Counted from the first letter of the stretch, positions 8,848 to 18,006 are shown. The stretch is 40,958 bases of DNA from Pseudomonadota bacterium (GCA_017441205.1 JAFRYG010000039.1:1-40958), one strand, 5' to 3'. Notes: generated by a model from the letters alone, not told the origin. Numbers and translations are program-made.

Positions 8848-11643
8848 ATGAATAGATTCTCACTCAGTCTTTGTCTGACATTATGTTTGCCGATTGCTGC
8901 CGTCGGCTGTTCCGACAGCAGCATGCTCAAAATGGGCGAATTCAGCATTAAGTCAGCATCCAACGAGCCAGGTGAAACCCAGCCCCCAATCATCGTCACG
9001 CAATGCAGTGCCGAAAACTGCAATGCGACATGCTGCGGGAACGTGTGCCGCGATACGACCGAAAATCACCAGCACTGCGGTGCATGCGATAATGCCTGCG
9101 GCCCGGAAGAAATCTGTATCGACAGCGCATGCCGGTATCAGACAGATCCGACCTGTCCCCCGGGACAGAAGATGTGCGACGGAACATGTACTGAGCTATA
9201 TCGGGACAGCAACAACTGCGGAAGCTGCGGCAATTCCTGCGAAGAAGGCCAGATGTGCATCAGCGGCAGCTGTCAGGTCGACTGCGGCACACAACTGCGA
9301 TGTGACGGCACATGCTACGATCCTTTGACTGACCGCAATCACTGCGGCAACTGCAACACGCAATGCAGTGATGTAGAGATATGCATCAGCGCAGTCTGCA
9401 CGACAGAATGCCCGGAAGAGAACCAGGTTTTGTGCGATCTGGAATGCGTCGATATCATGTCTGATCCGAATCGCTGTGGTTCGTGTGCGGGAATCTGCGC
9501 GATGAATCAGCGATGTGAGGACGGGAAATGCACCGATCAATGTGAGGAAGAAGGACAGACTATCTGTGCGCATACCTGCACTGATACGCAATCGGATCCG
9601 GATCACTGCGGATCCTGCGATACCCCCTGTGAACTGACGGAACGCTGTCAGGCAGGGACATGCACGACGGAATGCGACAATGCGGAAGAAATGATCTGCA
9701 ATCATATCTGTATCAACCGCATGACCGACAATGATAATTGCGGAAACTGTGATAATGCCTGTGCTTCCGACAAATACTGTTCGGAAGGATCATGCATCGA
9801 TACCTGTCCGGAAGAGGGCCTGCTCATCTGCGATCACGTTTGTACCGATATTCAGACGGACAAGAATAATTGCGGAAAATGCGGACATCTTTGCAAAGAA
9901 AAAGAGATTTGCGCGAATGGACTTTGCGCGTGTCCTGAAGACGATCCCTACTGTACGCTGGAATGCGAAGAGGGTCTGCTGCCCTGCGGGGGAACCTGCG
10001 CTGACATCAAGAATAACAATGACCACTGCGGGGCATGCGGCAACGGATGCGGCGATTCAGGTATCTGCATCGAAGGTTTTTGCATCGACTGTACAAATAA
10101 GACATTTTGTGGTGAAGACAATCTTTGCTATGACCTTACGACCGATCCGATGAATTGCGGCGGCTGCGGTCAGGTCTGTCCGAATCACGTCAAATGCCAG
10201 GACAGCCAGTGTACCGGCTGCGAAGACGATTATGTCGACTGCGACGGCGATACAGCAAACGGCTGCGAAAGCACGACAGCTGAATGCGAATGCACCGACA
10301 ATGAAACGAAATCCTGTTATTACGGCCCTGCCGGAACCGAAAATGTCGGCGCCTGCAAAGCAGGCACGATGACCTGCACCGCCCATAGATGGGGCCCCTG
10401 CGAGGGCATGGTCGTCCCCAGGAATCATTATCAGTGCAAAGACCAAATTGAGGACCCAACTCAGAATGATCTGAACTGCGACGGCAAAGTCGACGGCACA
10501 GAAGATTACGACAAAGATGGTGTTTCTATCTGCGAGGGCGACTGCTGCGACATTTCGGGGCAGAATTCAGCTTGCACAAACATCAAGAATCCGGAAGTCA
10601 TTCTTCCAGGCAACTTTGAGATTCCCAATGACAAGATCGACAACAACTGCAACGGCCAAGTCGATGAAGTGCCCCAAAACTGCACAGCGAACTATACACA
10701 CGGAACGGACCTGACATCGGATGCAGCCCGCAACGATGCCGGCATACAACTGGCCAGGGCGATGGATATCTGCGATGATGCCTCAACTGCCGGTTACGGT
10801 CTGGTCAGTGCAACCGTCAATTCCCTGACGCAGGGAGTTCCCGGTTCCCCTGCGCTCGGCAATGCCATCAACGTCTTTCCCGAACTCGGGAATCCCCCGA
10901 TTATCAAGCCAAAACTCGGCAATTCATTCGCAGGTATTTCGAGCGGAAACTTCCAGAACGCCAGCCTTTCCGAAAGATATTCTTTCGCCGACAACGGAAC
11001 CATCCCACCCAAATATCATTCGGCACACGGCAATCAGCTGCAGAGCATCGTCGGATGTCCGACTGCAAACAACATCAATGATGCGCTGGCTTTAACCATT
11101 GAGCTCAAGGCACCTCAGAATGCCACCGGATTCCAGTTCGATTTCAGATTTTTCTCGCATGAGTATCCGGTCTATATCTGTTCCCGATACAACGACTTTT
11201 TCATCGTTCTTCTGACATCAACTGCCAGCGGCATTCCAGCTGATACGAACATCGTATTTGACAAAAACGGCAATCCTGTTTCGGTCAACAATGCCTTCTT
11301 TACGACGTGCAATCCCATGTCCTGCTTCAGCTCGTTCGACTGTATGACGGCCATCTACACACAGGGATGCATCAACAATTCCTGTCAGACAGTCTATGGT
11401 GCCTGCCCGGACGGCAACAACGACCTCGCAGCATTTATCGGCGTCACCAACACCGGAGGTGCGACTGCATGGCTGACGACGAAAGCCCCGATCGTCGGCG
11501 GCGAAACCTTTACGCTCGACTTCATCATCTGGGATACCGGTGACCATTCGCTGGATTCAGCCGCCATCATCGACAATTTCCGCTGGATCATCAATGGTTC
11601 TGCGGTTCAGGTCGAAACGGACTTTACGGATCCGAGGACGTAG
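8848..11643 (+). CDS. Lipoprotein paralogue with nine Cys modules, MopE motif and choice-of-anchor L-like domain
   Basis: This 931-residue protein has the same domain order as the gene at 5928 and is similar along its whole length, down to long identical stretches near TCCGNVCRDTTENHQHCG and FDKNGNPVSVNNAFF. The signal MNRFSLSLCLTLCLPIAAVGC gives the lipid-carrying Cys at residue 21. The ribosome site is weak (ACAAG only), unlike the paralogue, so translation may be lower. All nine Cys modules keep their cysteines, including the one lost as Arg400 in the paralogue. The MopE motif reads YDKDGVSICEGDC...DKIDNNCNG, and the anchor-L-like domain has FDFRFFSHEYPVYICSRYND. The pair arose by tandem duplication. 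The gap of 127 bases suggests shared transcription. Confidence 0.82.
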   Translation: MNRFSLSLCLTLCLPIAAVGCSDSSMLKMGEFSIKSASNEPGETQPPIIVTQCSAENCNATCCGNVCRDTTENHQHCGACDNACGPEEICIDSACRYQTDPTCPPGQKMCDGTCTELYRDSNNCGSCGNSCEEGQMCISGSCQVDCGTQLRCDGTCYDPLTDRNHCGNCNTQCSDVEICISAVCTTECPEENQVLCDLECVDIMSDPNRCGSCAGICAMNQRCEDGKCTDQCEEEGQTICAHTCTDTQSDPDHCGSCDTPCELTERCQAGTCTTECDNAEEMICNHICINRMTDNDNCGNCDNACASDKYCSEGSCIDTCPEEGLLICDHVCTDIQTDKNNCGKCGHLCKEKEICANGLCACPEDDPYCTLECEEGLLPCGGTCADIKNNNDHCGACGNGCGDSGICIEGFCIDCTNKTFCGEDNLCYDLTTDPMNCGGCGQVCPNHVKCQDSQCTGCEDDYVDCDGDTANGCESTTAECECTDNETKSCYYGPAGTENVGACKAGTMTCTAHRWGPCEGMVVPRNHYQCKDQIEDPTQNDLNCDGKVDGTEDYDKDGVSICEGDCCDISGQNSACTNIKNPEVILPGNFEIPNDKIDNNCNGQVDEVPQNCTANYTHGTDLTSDAARNDAGIQLARAMDICDDASTAGYGLVSATVNSLTQGVPGSPALGNAINVFPELGNPPIIKPKLGNSFAGISSGNFQNASLSERYSFADNGTIPPKYHSAHGNQLQSIVGCPTANNINDALALTIELKAPQNATGFQFDFRFFSHEYPVYICSRYNDFFIVLLTSTASGIPADTNIVFDKNGNPVSVNNAFFTTCNPMSCFSSFDCMTAIYTQGCINNSCQTVYGACPDGNNDLAAFIGVTNTGGATAWLTTKAPIVGGETFTLDFIIWDTGDHSLDSAAIIDNFRWIINGSAVQVETDFTDPRT

Positions 11644-11772
11644 AGGAGAGCTTTTCGTTCAATAGCCCCCAGCTGCGAAGCTGCCGGGGGAAAAGGATTG
11701 CCAGCATCCATTAATCCCGTAGGGATTGCTTTGGGGAATCCCCTCTGGGGATAATTTGGATTTTTTTTTGAT

Positions 11773-11910
11773 CCCCCGGTATTCGCTGCGCTCAAACCGG
11801 GGGCTACTAAACGTGAAGTCCTACGGACTTCTGAAAGATGTCTGCATTATTCCCCCGGTATTCGCTACGCTCAAACCGGGAGCTACTAAACGGGAAGTCC
11901 TGCGGACTTC
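11773..11910 (+). repeat. Dispersed repeat family A, two copies (A2, A3)
   Basis: Copy A2 has CCCCCGGT...ACCGGGGG at 11773-11803, CTACTAAACG, and GAAGTCC-TAC-GGACTTC at 11815-11831. Copy A3 has the same parts at 11852-11880 and 11894-11910, with loop TGC instead of TAC. Related partial pieces precede them: CCCCC...GGGGG near 11665-11690, AATCCC-GTA-GGGATT near 11714-11728, and a CCCC/GGGG pair near 11740-11752. Together they fill the gap between the third anchor-L gene and serC. Confidence 0.85.
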
Positions 11911-11922
11911 TTTGCCAAAAAA

Positions 11923-12007
11923 AACGCCGCGTATTCGCAAATCATTGCGAATAGCGGCGTTCATGCGAACCGTATTTTCGCAGAATATATATTCTGCGAA
12001 AATAGGT
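11923..12007 (+). repeat. Two family B bulged-G hairpins at the 3' end of serC, one with a 32-bp palindrome
   Basis: Copy 4 (11923-11961): outer stem AACGCCGC/GCGGCGTT, unpaired G at 11931, inner stem TATTCGCAA/TTGCGAATA with loop ATCA. Copy 5 (11969-12007): outer ACC/GGT, unpaired G at 11972, then a perfect 32-base palindrome at 11973-12004 (TATTTTCGCAGAATAT and its complement). The pair ends 15 bases from the serC stop and may end its transcription. Confidence 0.82.
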
Positions 12008-12022
12008 GAGCCCCAAAAGAAA

Positions 12023-13126
12023 CTATGCAATCGGGTTCTCTTTGGCGAATTTATCCATGAAGGCGATGAGGGCTTTGACACCATCGATCGACATGGCATT
12101 ATAGATGGAAGCGCGCATACCACCGACGAGACGGTGACCAGCGAGGTTGACGAGACCGGCTGCGGCTGCTTCGGAAACGAATTTCTTGTTCAGAGCAGTG
12201 GCTTTGTCGGCATCGGTTTCTTTGGTCAGGAAGGGGATGTTCATGAGCGAACGGCTGCCCTTGTCGACCGTGGCATGATAGTAATCGGAGCTGTCCAGAT
12301 AGTTGTAGAAGAGATTCGCTTTTTCGGTGTTGCGTTTGAGCATGCCTTCGGCACCGCCATTTTCCTTGACCCAGTCGAGGACGAGGCCCATGACATAGAT
12401 CGAATAGCAGGGAGGCGTATTGAACATCGAGCCGTTCTTGCTGTGCGTGTCATAGCGGAACATCGTCGGAACCATCTTGGGCAGGTCTTCGCGAATGAGG
12501 TCATTGCGAATGATGACGACCGTCACACCGGCAGGCGCGAGGTTCTTCTGGGCACCTGCATAGAGCAGACCGAATTTCGTGACATCGAGCGGTTCCGAAA
12601 GGACGCACGACGAAATGTCTGCAACGAGAGGAATATTGCCCGTATCGGGGATATAGCTCCACTTGGTACCAAAGATCGTGTTGTTCAGCGTGATATGGAC
12701 ATAGTCATAGTCGCCTTCGATTTTGCGGATTTCGGGGATGTAGCAGCATCCGCGATCGCGTGAGGACGCAACGACATCGACGACATCCAGGTAACGGCGG
12801 GCTTCTTCGATGGCTTTTTTGGACCAAACACCCGTATCAACATAAGCGGCTTTGCCGGTTTTGTTGAGGTTCAGGGGGATCATCGCGAACTGGGAGCTCG
12901 CACCGCCCTGAAGGAAGAGAACCGTATAGTTCTCAGGAATGTTCATGAGTTCACGAAGCTTTGCTTCCGTACCTTCAATAATGGGTTTGTAGGCACTCGA
13001 ACGATGGCTCATTTCCATGACGGACTGACCGGTACCATTGCAATCCAGCATTTCTTTGGCGCATCTTTCGAGCACAGATTCAGGTAAAGTTGAAGGACCA
13101 GCCGAAAAATTAAAAACGCGACTCAT
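12023..13126 (-). CDS. serC: Phosphoserine aminotransferase
   Basis: This 367-residue PLP enzyme converts 3-phosphohydroxypyruvate and glutamate to phosphoserine in cytoplasmic serine synthesis (and 3-hydroxy-4-phosphohydroxythreonine in the vitamin B6 route of some bacteria). The N-terminus MSRVFNFSAGPSTLPESVLE and the segments MEMSHRSSAY, LFLQGGASSQFA and GTKWSYIP are typical of SerC. The expected Schiff-base lysine is Lys194 in AGAQKNLAPAGV. Length and C-terminus (VGGMRASIYNAM) are normal. The start is well supported by GAGGAG eight bases upstream. No other serine-pathway gene lies next to it, so it appears to be a single-gene unit. Confidence 0.97.
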   Translation of the reverse strand: MSRVFNFSAGPSTLPESVLERCAKEMLDCNGTGQSVMEMSHRSSAYKPIIEGTEAKLRELMNIPENYTVLFLQGGASSQFAMIPLNLNKTGKAAYVDTGVWSKKAIEEARRYLDVVDVVASSRDRGCCYIPEIRKIEGDYDYVHITLNNTIFGTKWSYIPDTGNIPLVADISSCVLSEPLDVTKFGLLYAGAQKNLAPAGVTVVIIRNDLIREDLPKMVPTMFRYDTHSKNGSMFNTPPCYSIYVMGLVLDWVKENGGAEGMLKRNTEKANLFYNYLDSSDYYHATVDKGSRSLMNIPFLTKETDADKATALNKKFVSEAAAAGLVNLAGHRLVGGMRASIYNAMSIDGVKALIAFMDKFAKENPIA

Positions 13127-13224
13127 GATTCTCTCCTCGCGAAGTTTTTGAGCTGTACTAAAACCAAATTTCCAGCTCAGGTAAATAAGATGACAGCGAA
13201 TGATCGCTCCCGAAATTTTAAAGC

Positions 13225-13256
13225 CTTATACAATCAAAGCCGGATGTGTATGTCAA
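13225..13256 (-). promoter_or_regulatory. Possible serC promoter
   Basis: On the minus strand a perfect TTGACA (13256-13251) is followed by the AT-rich TTGTATAAG. The best -10 (TATAAG, 13230-13225) is 20 bases away, which is long; other registers give 17-18 bases with poorer boxes. The leader would be about 95 bases. Confidence 0.35.
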
Positions 13257-13346
13257 GCTACTTTTAGCGCTTAAAACCGCACCATTGCTCAATTTGCGAA
13301 CATTCATGTATGCTTGTGTATGTTGATGTGGTTTTATTATTTTAGG

Positions 13347-13486
13347 GCGGCGCTATTCCTGCGGAATACGCGACGCCAGAGACGCGTCACGACACGTCTC
13401 TACTCGCCTTGCGGGTGCCCGCACGGGGACGCGCCCACCGCTACGGCTCGCTGACGCCTGCTATTTGCCTGCGGCAAATACGCCGG
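13347..13486 (-). repeat. Family B hairpins (two) with a family C inverted repeat between them
   Basis: Read on the minus strand, copy 6 (13377-13347) is GCG, then TATTCC-GCA-GGAATA with the unpaired G just before TAT, and copy 7 (13486-13457) is GC, G, TATTTGCC-GCA-GGCAAATA, GC. Between them lie a family C core (AGAGACGCGTCACGACACGTCTCT, split here over 13378-13401) and GC-rich small inverted repeats around 13405-13455. This fills the gap between serC and the thrombospondin-repeat gene. Confidence 0.7.
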
Positions 13487-13504
13487 CGTTTGCCGCGGGC
13501 AAAA

Positions 13505-13532
13505 AAAAAACCGCGCCGAAGCGCGGTTTTTT
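13505..13532 (-). terminator. Rho-independent terminator with UUCG loop
   Basis: AAAAAACCGCGC and GCGCGGTTTTTT form a perfect 12-bp stem around CGAA. On the minus strand the loop reads TTCG (an extra-stable UUCG RNA tetraloop) and a run of more than ten T follows. It lies 16 bases after the stop of the gene at 13549. Confidence 0.92.
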
Positions 13533-13548
13533 AATGATAACCCCAATA

Positions 13549-16500
13549 TCAGGCTTTCGTATCGCGTCTTCTGCGCAATCCGAGGAATGCAGCGAAGATC
13601 ATCGCGAACAGCGAAGCGAGTACCGGGAAGTGAGAGGTATTCTGAGCCATCACGGACTGGCAGGCGCAGTCATCGTCGGCATATCCATGGGATTCATTAT
13701 CCAACCCATTGCCATTGCCATCGCCATTGCCATTGCCATTGCCATTCTGTCCGGAATTGCCGTTGCACGAACCGGTATCATCACAGGGCAGCAATGGATC
13801 GGTACCGTTGCGGACTTCCTGACCATCCTTCACACCGCCGCTGTCGCTATCCGGGTTGTTGGGATCGGTTTCGTCCGAATCGACTTTACCGTTGTTGTTC
13901 TTGTCCTCGCCCGCGATACATCCGCCGATGGCTTTTGAACCGTCGCACAGACCATCGCCATCCGTATCGGGATTCAGCGGATTGGTGCGATTCTCGCCAA
14001 AGAGTTCCGTATGATCGGAAATGCCGTCACCATCCGAGTCGGCTTTATTGGGATCGGTTTCGCCTTCATCGATCTGGCCGTTGTTATTCTTGTCTTCGCC
14101 GCCGACACAAACGTCGGCGACAGACTCGGAACCATCGCACAGGCCGTCGCCATCCGTATCGGGATTATTGGGATCGGTCTTGTTCTGGCCGGAGAGTTCG
14201 ATGACATCGGGGATACCATCGCCATCGGAGTCACCGGTGGTACCAGTGCAGGAATTGTTGTCATCGCAAGAGATCAACGGATCGGTGCCGTTCTTGATCT
14301 CATCGCCGTCGTTGACGCCGCCATTATCGGTGTCGGCCTTGTTGGGATCGGTTTCGCCCGAATCGATCTGACCGTTGTTGTTCTTGTCTTCGCCGGAGAC
14401 GCAGCGGCCATCGACTGTCTCGGAACCGTCGCACAGACCATCATCATCCGTATCGGGGTTATTGGGATCGGTCGGATTCTCGCCCTTGAGCTCGGTGTAA
14501 TCCGTGATGCCATCCGCATCGGTATCGGATTTTGTCGGATCGGTTTCGCCGGCATCGATCTTGCCATTGTTATTCTTGTCTTCGCCGCTGACACATTTGT
14601 CATCAACAGCCAGGGAACCGTCGCACAGGCCGTCGCCATCCGTATCGGGATTGGTGGGATCGGTCTTATTGTCACCGGTAATTTCGATATAATCAGAAAT
14701 GCCGTCGCCGTCCGTATCGGTCTTGGTGGGATCGGTTTCGCCATCATCGACCTTGCCGTTATTATTCATGTCTTCGCCGCTGGCGCAAACGTCTGCGACC
14801 GCCTTGGAGCCATCACACAGGCCGTCACCATCCGTATCGGCCTTGGTGGGATCGGTCTTATTGTCACCGGTGATTTCGGTATAATCGGAGATGCCGTCGC
14901 CGTCCGTATCGGGTTTATTGGGATCGGTTTCGCCATCGTCGATCTTGCCGTTATTGTTCATATCTTCGCCGCCTGTGCAGCCATCGACCGTATTGGAGCC
15001 ATCGCACAGGCCGTCGCCGTCCGTATCGGACTTATTGGGATCCGTCGGGTTGTCGCCGAAGACTTCGATACCATCGTTGATGCCGTCGCCATCCGTATCG
15101 GGTTTATTGGGATCGGTATGCGTGATATCGTTTTCGAAGTTGTTGGGCAGACCATCGTTATCATCGTCTTTGTCGCAATAATCCTTGCCATTGTAATCGA
15201 CGCAGATGTAGTCGTCTTCGATGGTGCAGAGTTTGGAGCAGCCGTCGCCGTCAGTGAGGTTGCCATCATCGCATTCTTCATCGCTGGAATGGACGCCATC
15301 GCCGCAGGTTCCGATGGTTGTGTCGACGGAAACAGTTGTTCCGGGCTGAGGCTTGGAGCTGCCATCGGGATCGGTGGTTGCGGTGACCGTGTATTCGGTC
15401 GGCGTGCTGCTGGCATCGAGCGTGAAGGTAATGACGATGGATTGTCCGGCCTTGATGTTTCCGCCATTGACGAGAGATTCATTGTAGAACATGGAGTTGG
15501 CGGAATTGTCGTTCTGGTTTTTGCCATCAATTGAAAGCGAACCGGAGACATAATTCGCCTTGCTGGTATCGAATCCGAGATCGAGCGTCAGGCCATTGAC
15601 ATCATCTTTACCTTTATTGGTGATGGTAACGGTGTATTCGACCTGTCCGTTTCCGAGCGGTTTGGAAGTAATCTCGGGAACGACATAGGCATATTCCCAT
15701 GTTTCGGTAAGATCAGCGACGCTGACGAAACCGCCGCCGAGGCCGAGAGCATTGGCGCAGCTTGAGTATTTGTAGCTGACTTCGGTATAGACGATGAATA
15801 CGCCGTAATTATCGTCATTGATGGCACCATCTGCGGGGATTTCGAGCTCGAGCGAATAATCCTTTTTATCACCGATACTGATTTGGCCGAGGTCGACGGT
15901 GCAGACCTTGAGTGTCGGATCGAAGTCGGTGATGACGCAGGAAACGCCGCTGGTGACGACATTGATTTCCTTGGTCAGATAGAAGCTGGCGACAGTATTG
16001 GTAGCATCAGCGGTACCGGATTTATTGGTAAGATGGACATTTGCCTTGAATTTTTCGCCGGGAAGCGGAATCCCTTTGGAAAGGTCAAGCGTGCTGCCTT
16101 CGAAGTTGGGGGCATTGACGTCGATCTGGAAAGCGACGAAGGTCGGAGCCAAGGAGTCTTTATTTGTATTGACCTGAACGATGGCCTGTTTTTGTGCATG
16201 TTTCAGGTCACCCTCTTTGAGCGAGAGCGTGGTGATATCCCACCCCTGGCGAGCGCCTTCGGTGAGTTTGACGGAGCTTTCGGAGACCTTATTATTGGCA
16301 TCGGGCGTCAGGATATGGTTCTTGTCGCCGAAGGAACCTCTTGTATCGAGTTTTCCGTCACTTCCGTTGATCTGCGAGCAGAAGAAGTTATTGACGGGGT
16401 TATTGGGGCCATAGAGGGCCTGGAAGTTCGAGTTGGTATTGGAGATGCCGAGGCTGTCGCCGATATAGCTTGCATCGGCCCTGGCATCGCCTTCGAGTGC

Positions 16501-17271
16501 GCCGACGAACACCTTGCCGTGAATATCGCCGGAATCCGGGGCACAGAAGCCTGAGAATGTGTAGTTGACGGTTGAGACTTCATTGGTTTTGGCTTCATTG
16601 ACGAAGCGATCACCGATGTAGAGGGTAATATTGCGCGTGGGGAGGGGATCGGCGAGCGTACCGGGGATGCTGTAGACGACGGCGAGCGTCCAGCCTGCGC
16701 CATAGGAATTGCCCAAATTCTGAAGGCCGGGAACACCGTTGACTGAGTATTTGCCGCCTTTATTCTGGTTGACGAACTCGGTCACATCGGCGTGATTGAT
16801 GTAATAATCCGTGCCGAAATTGGCCTTCAGATTGGGATTATGGGATTTCGGCTCGACGCTGAGCGTTTTGTTTTTGTCTTCGGCCTTGAAGGTCACATTA
16901 TTCTTGATTTTGTCAGCGACGGTATTTGTTCCGGCTTTATAGGAAGCGCCCCAAATCAGTTCGGCGCGTTTGACGACGGCATCATCCGGCAAATCGAGGA
17001 CGGCCATAGAACCGTTCTTTGTCCAGTCACCGGTCGTTGACATGGGCCATGAATCATTATCCTGCTGCGTACTGTCGAGGGAGATGAAAGTACCGATACC
17101 ATCGTTGGTACCAGGCTTATCTTCGTTCGCGGCGGAGCTCAGTCCGAGGGTATTGCCGGTTACGACCATAGCTCCCGAGAGTGTTTCTGAAAAAATAGGC
17201 TCGATGTCCTGAGCCTGTGCGGTTGCAGGAACAGCCATAGCTGCGAGAATGAATGCAAGCTTTTTATTCAT
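13549..17271 (-). CDS. Large secreted thrombospondin type 3 repeat protein with MYXO-CTERM-like tail
   Basis: The start is set at ATG 17271 because MNKKLAFILAAMAVPATAQAQ is a clean signal peptide; an in-frame ATG lies 30 bases upstream. The 1240-residue chain has an N-terminal beta-rich region (about 20-390), a DUF11-type region around LPGEKFKANVHLTNKSG, and a DUF4215-type Cys repeat (CGDGVHSSDEECDDGNLTDGDGCS). Then come six full modules of about 60 residues plus two half modules of calcium-binding thrombospondin type 3 type (DPNKPDTDGDGISDYTE... GLCDGS... GEDxNNNGKIDxGET). An Asn/Gly-rich spacer and a C-terminal signal follow: Cys, AQNTS, a hydrophobic helix and LRRRRDTKA. A calcium-stiffened stalk displayed on the cell surface is inferred. 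It has its own promoter and terminator. Confidence 0.85.
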   Translation of the reverse strand: MNKKLAFILAAMAVPATAQAQDIEPIFSETLSGAMVVTGNTLGLSSAANEDKPGTNDGIGTFISLDSTQQDNDSWPMSTTGDWTKNGSMAVLDLPDDAVVKRAELIWGASYKAGTNTVADKIKNNVTFKAEDKNKTLSVEPKSHNPNLKANFGTDYYINHADVTEFVNQNKGGKYSVNGVPGLQNLGNSYGAGWTLAVVYSIPGTLADPLPTRNITLYIGDRFVNEAKTNEVSTVNYTFSGFCAPDSGDIHGKVFVGALEGDARADASYIGDSLGISNTNSNFQALYGPNNPVNNFFCSQINGSDGKLDTRGSFGDKNHILTPDANNKVSESSVKLTEGARQGWDITTLSLKEGDLKHAQKQAIVQVNTNKDSLAPTFVAFQIDVNAPNFEGSTLDLSKGIPLPGEKFKANVHLTNKSGTADATNTVASFYLTKEINVVTSGVSCVITDFDPTLKVCTVDLGQISIGDKKDYSLELEIPADGAINDDNYGVFIVYTEVSYKYSSCANALGLGGGFVSVADLTETWEYAYVVPEITSKPLGNGQVEYTVTITNKGKDDVNGLTLDLGFDTSKANYVSGSLSIDGKNQNDNSANSMFYNESLVNGGNIKAGQSIVITFTLDASSTPTEYTVTATTDPDGSSKPQPGTTVSVDTTIGTCGDGVHSSDEECDDGNLTDGDGCSKLCTIEDDYICVDYNGKDYCDKDDDNDGLPNNFENDITHTDPNKPDTDGDGINDGIEVFGDNPTDPNKSDTDGDGLCDGSNTVDGCTGGEDMNNNGKIDDGETDPNKPDTDGDGISDYTEITGDNKTDPTKADTDGDGLCDGSKAVADVCASGEDMNNNGKVDDGETDPTKTDTDGDGISDYIEITGDNKTDPTNPDTDGDGLCDGSLAVDDKCVSGEDKNNNGKIDAGETDPTKSDTDADGITDYTELKGENPTDPNNPDTDDDGLCDGSETVDGRCVSGEDKNNNGQIDSGETDPNKADTDNGGVNDGDEIKNGTDPLISCDDNNSCTGTTGDSDGDGIPDVIELSGQNKTDPNNPDTDGDGLCDGSESVADVCVGGEDKNNNGQIDEGETDPNKADSDGDGISDHTELFGENRTNPLNPDTDGDGLCDGSKAIGGCIAGEDKNNNGKVDSDETDPNNPDSDSGGVKDGQEVRNGTDPLLPCDDTGSCNGNSGQNGNGNGNGDGNGNGLDNESHGYADDDCACQSVMAQNTSHFPVLASLFAMIFAAFLGLRRRRDTKA
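13707..13746 (-). repeat. Hexanucleotide run encoding Gly-Asn repeats
   Basis: About six CCATTG/CCATCG hexamers in a row encode the NGNGNGNGDGNGNG spacer just before the C-terminal sorting region. The run can change length without shifting the frame. Confidence 0.85.
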
Positions 17272-17400
17272 ACTTTTGCCTGTTGATATTGAAAAAGGCA
17301 CTCACGATATATTCTTTATTCATGGAGTGACCTTTTTGTTAACGAAAACAGTTCCTGTTCAGCCTTAAGCAAGCCGAAAGCCCCCCAAACAGGGTGCTAT

Positions 17401-17429
17401 ACTATAGATCAAAATCGTTAATTCTTCAA
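17401..17429 (-). promoter_or_regulatory. Sigma-70-type promoter of the thrombospondin-repeat gene
   Basis: On the minus strand TTGAAG (17429-17424), 17 bases, TATAGT (17406-17401). The predicted mRNA leader is about 120 bases and contains AACAG-GAA-CTGTT. The spacing is ideal and the -10 box matches at five of six positions. Confidence 0.6.
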
Positions 17430-17514
17430 TATTTGCACAAAAATACTATTTAAAATTCGCAACAGCGAAATTGCCGGGAGGTAAATAATTGTTATCATTC
17501 ATTAGTTTTTTTGG

Positions 17515-17858
17515 GGGAATCCCCTACGGGGATAATCAGATCGTATGCGTTATTCCCCCGGTATTCGCTGCGCTCAAACCGGGGGCTACTAAACGGGAAG
17601 TCCTACGGACTTCTGAATGATGTATGCGTTATTCCCCAGGTATTCGATGCGCTCAGGGCTACTAAACGGGAAGTCCTACGGACTTCTGAAAGCTTTTGAC
17701 CAGGAGGAGATGGATATCCACCTATCCCCCGGCAGCTAACGCAACCGAGGGCTACTAAACGGGAAGTCCTACGGACTTCTGAATGATGTATGCGTTATTC
17801 CCCAGGTATTCGATGCGCTCAAACCGCGGGCTACTAAACGGGAAGTCCTACGGACTTC
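17515..17858 (+). repeat. Dispersed repeat family A cluster, four copies
   Basis: The GAAGTCC-TAC-GGACTTC hairpin recurs at 17597-17613, 17670-17686, 17763-17779 and 17842-17858. Each is preceded by CTACTAAACGG and a CCCC...GGG inverted repeat of varying decay. The cluster opens with AATCCCC-TAC-GGGGAT near 17519-17532. Two segments (about 17614-17690 and 17780-17862) are close copies of each other, both reading GATGTATGCGTTATTCCCCAGG. Apart from these, 17430-17914 holds no gene. Confidence 0.88.
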
Positions 17859-17916
17859 TGAAATTTGCATTAAAACAATGAACCCCATATCTGCGGTGAT
17901 TAAACATAGAAAAAAA

Positions 17917-17986
17917 AGCGCCGCGTATGCCGTAACCGGCATAGCGGCGCTCATCATGGGCGTATTGGCGAAGCCAAAAGCCCATG
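17917..17986 (+). repeat. Two family B bulged-G hairpins at the 3' end of the PLP enzyme gene
   Basis: Copy 8 (17917-17951): outer AGCGCCGC/GCGGCGCT, unpaired G at 17925, inner TATGCCG-TAAC-CGGCATA. Copy 9 (17955-17986): outer CATGGGC/GCCCATG, unpaired G at 17962, inner TATTGGC-GAA-GCCAAAA (one mismatch). They end 20 bases from the stop of the minus-strand gene at 18007. The A-cluster followed by two B copies repeats the arrangement next to serC. Confidence 0.82.
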
Positions 17987-18006
17987 TACCCGAAGAAAAA
18001 CCGAAA

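Noticed and set aside
11726..12763. 345-residue plus-strand open frame
   Set aside because: It runs through family A and B repeats and then antisense to serC, whose product is certain.
14011..15534. 507-residue open frame on the plus strand
   Set aside because: It is antisense to the thrombospondin repeats of the 13549 gene. Its Ile/Val/Gly-rich periodic sequence is the shadow of the DTDGDG codon pattern, and it has no ribosome site or family motif.
17272..17395. Riboswitch in the leader of the thrombospondin-repeat gene
   Set aside because: The leader is long enough, but no conserved riboswitch core or terminator/antiterminator pair could be seen.
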